Source: Hyphomicrobiales bacterium (GTDB taxonomy: Bacteria > Pseudomonadota > Alphaproteobacteria > Rhizobiales > NORP267). From it: a DNA stretch of 64,000 nt. The position numbers were made by a program, and so were the translations under genes. Location: contig JAJFHA010000028.1 of NCBI GenBank assembly GCA_021775875.1, positions 1 through 64,000 on the forward strand, in the 5' to 3' direction. Below the pieces are notes generated by a model. It was given only the letters and a program-made list of their open reading frames with translations, was not told the DNA's origin and did no database searches. Numbering within the stretch: position 1 is the first letter of the stretch; every line of letters starts with the position of its first letter. Positions 63,152 through 64,000 of the stretch are shown piece after piece.

Positions 63152-64000
63152 ATGAAATTTCTCTCATTCGCCCATCAGGGGAAACGATCATGGGGCTGCG
63201 TTCGCGATGATAGCGTGATCGATCTGGGCCAGGTTTTTCGGTCTCTCCAGCATATGATCGCGGCGGACAGCCTTGATAAAGCAGTGGCTGCATTTGAGGC
63301 GGCAGACACAGGTATCCCGCTAACCGACATCACCTATCTGCCGCCGATTGGGAAACCCGACAAGATTTTATGTATCGGGGTGAATTACCGAAACCGGAAT
63401 ACGGAATATAAGGACGGGTCCGATGAGCCGCGCTATCCAAGCCTGTTCATGCGAACGCCGGGGTCTCTTGTGGGGCATGGGCAAGCTTTGATGCGCCCGC
63501 CTGAATCCGAGCAGCTCGATTATGAAGGCGAGATTGTCATCGTCATCGGTAAAGCCGGGCGGCGCATACTTGAAGCCGAGGCGGCGACGCATATTTTTGG
63601 CCTTACATTGATGAATGAAGGGACGATTCGCGACTGGTTACGCCATGGCAAATTCAATGTGACGCAAGGCAAGAATTTCGGTGCGTCGGGGTCTGTTGGT
63701 CCCTGGATCGTCACCAGCGACGAAGCCGGTCCGCTCGATAAGCTCGAAGTCCGGACACGGGTCAATGAGGAAGAGCGCCAGCACGGATTTACCAGTGATC
63801 TGATGTTTCCTCTGCCTTTCATCATCTCTTACCTCTCCACATTCATGGAATTGCTGCCGGGAGACATAATCGCAACGGGCACCCCGCCTGGAGCCGGGGC
63901 ACGGTTTGATCCACCACGCTGGCTCGGGGCTGGTGATGTGGTCGAGATTTCATCTCCCCAGATCGGACTATTGAGTAATCCGGTCGAAGACGAGGTGGTT
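63152..64000 (+). CDS. hpaG: Fumarylacetoacetate hydrolase family protein, HpaG-like (truncated by window end; not in the ORF track)
   Basis: MKFLSFAHQGKRSWGCVRDDSVIDLGQ...KILCIGVNYRNRNTEY...YEGEIVIVIGKAGRRI...ELLPGDIIATGTPPGAGARFDPPRWLGAGDVVEI, open to base 64000. Confidence 0.88.
   Translation, partial: MKFLSFAHQGKRSWGCVRDDSVIDLGQVFRSLQHMIAADSLDKAVAAFEAADTGIPLTDITYLPPIGKPDKILCIGVNYRNRNTEYKDGSDEPRYPSLFMRTPGSLVGHGQALMRPPESEQLDYEGEIVIVIGKAGRRILEAEAATHIFGLTLMNEGTIRDWLRHGKFNVTQGKNFGASGSVGPWIVTSDEAGPLDKLEVRTRVNEEERQHGFTSDLMFPLPFIISYLSTFMELLPGDIIATGTPPGAGARFDPPRWLGAGDVVEISSPQIGLLSNPVEDEVV

Overview
This 64 kb window is bacterial chromosome, very probably alphaproteobacterial. The basis is synteny: atpHAGDC without atpIBEF, and an rplU-rpmA-obgE-proB-proA-nadD-rsfS-rlmH-envC-ctpA-rppH order. 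The first half is mostly housekeeping: sucA(partial)-sucB-lysE-lpdA, xerC, fsa-type transaldolase, priA, atpHAGDC, rppH, ctpA/envC, rlmH/rsfS, nadD, proAB, obgE, rpmA/rplU, tRNA-Ser(CGA) and metK. The second half is catabolic: an ectoine-hydrolase-like gene with an M20 deacetylase and a GntR regulator, a fatty-acid beta-oxidation block, gentisate ring cleavage, kynureninase, a liv-type ABC transporter, a feruloyl-CoA-synthase-like ligase with an octopine-dehydrogenase-family enzyme, and an hpaDEFG-type homoprotocatechuate meta-cleavage cluster running off the right edge. The most unusual gene is a complete animal-type phosphagen (arginine) kinase, overlapping nadD by 4 bp inside the housekeeping operon. 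I also found two decayed genes that the ORF track does not make obvious: an IS3-family transposase relic (33256-33573) and a MarR relic (about 48380-48648). There are several well-defined dyads next to transcription units, and a candidate leader peptide with a hairpin-looped Shine-Dalgarno in front of the ATP synthase operon. I found no CRISPR array, rRNA, prophage or intact mobile element. All family calls come from reading protein motifs; no searches were run.
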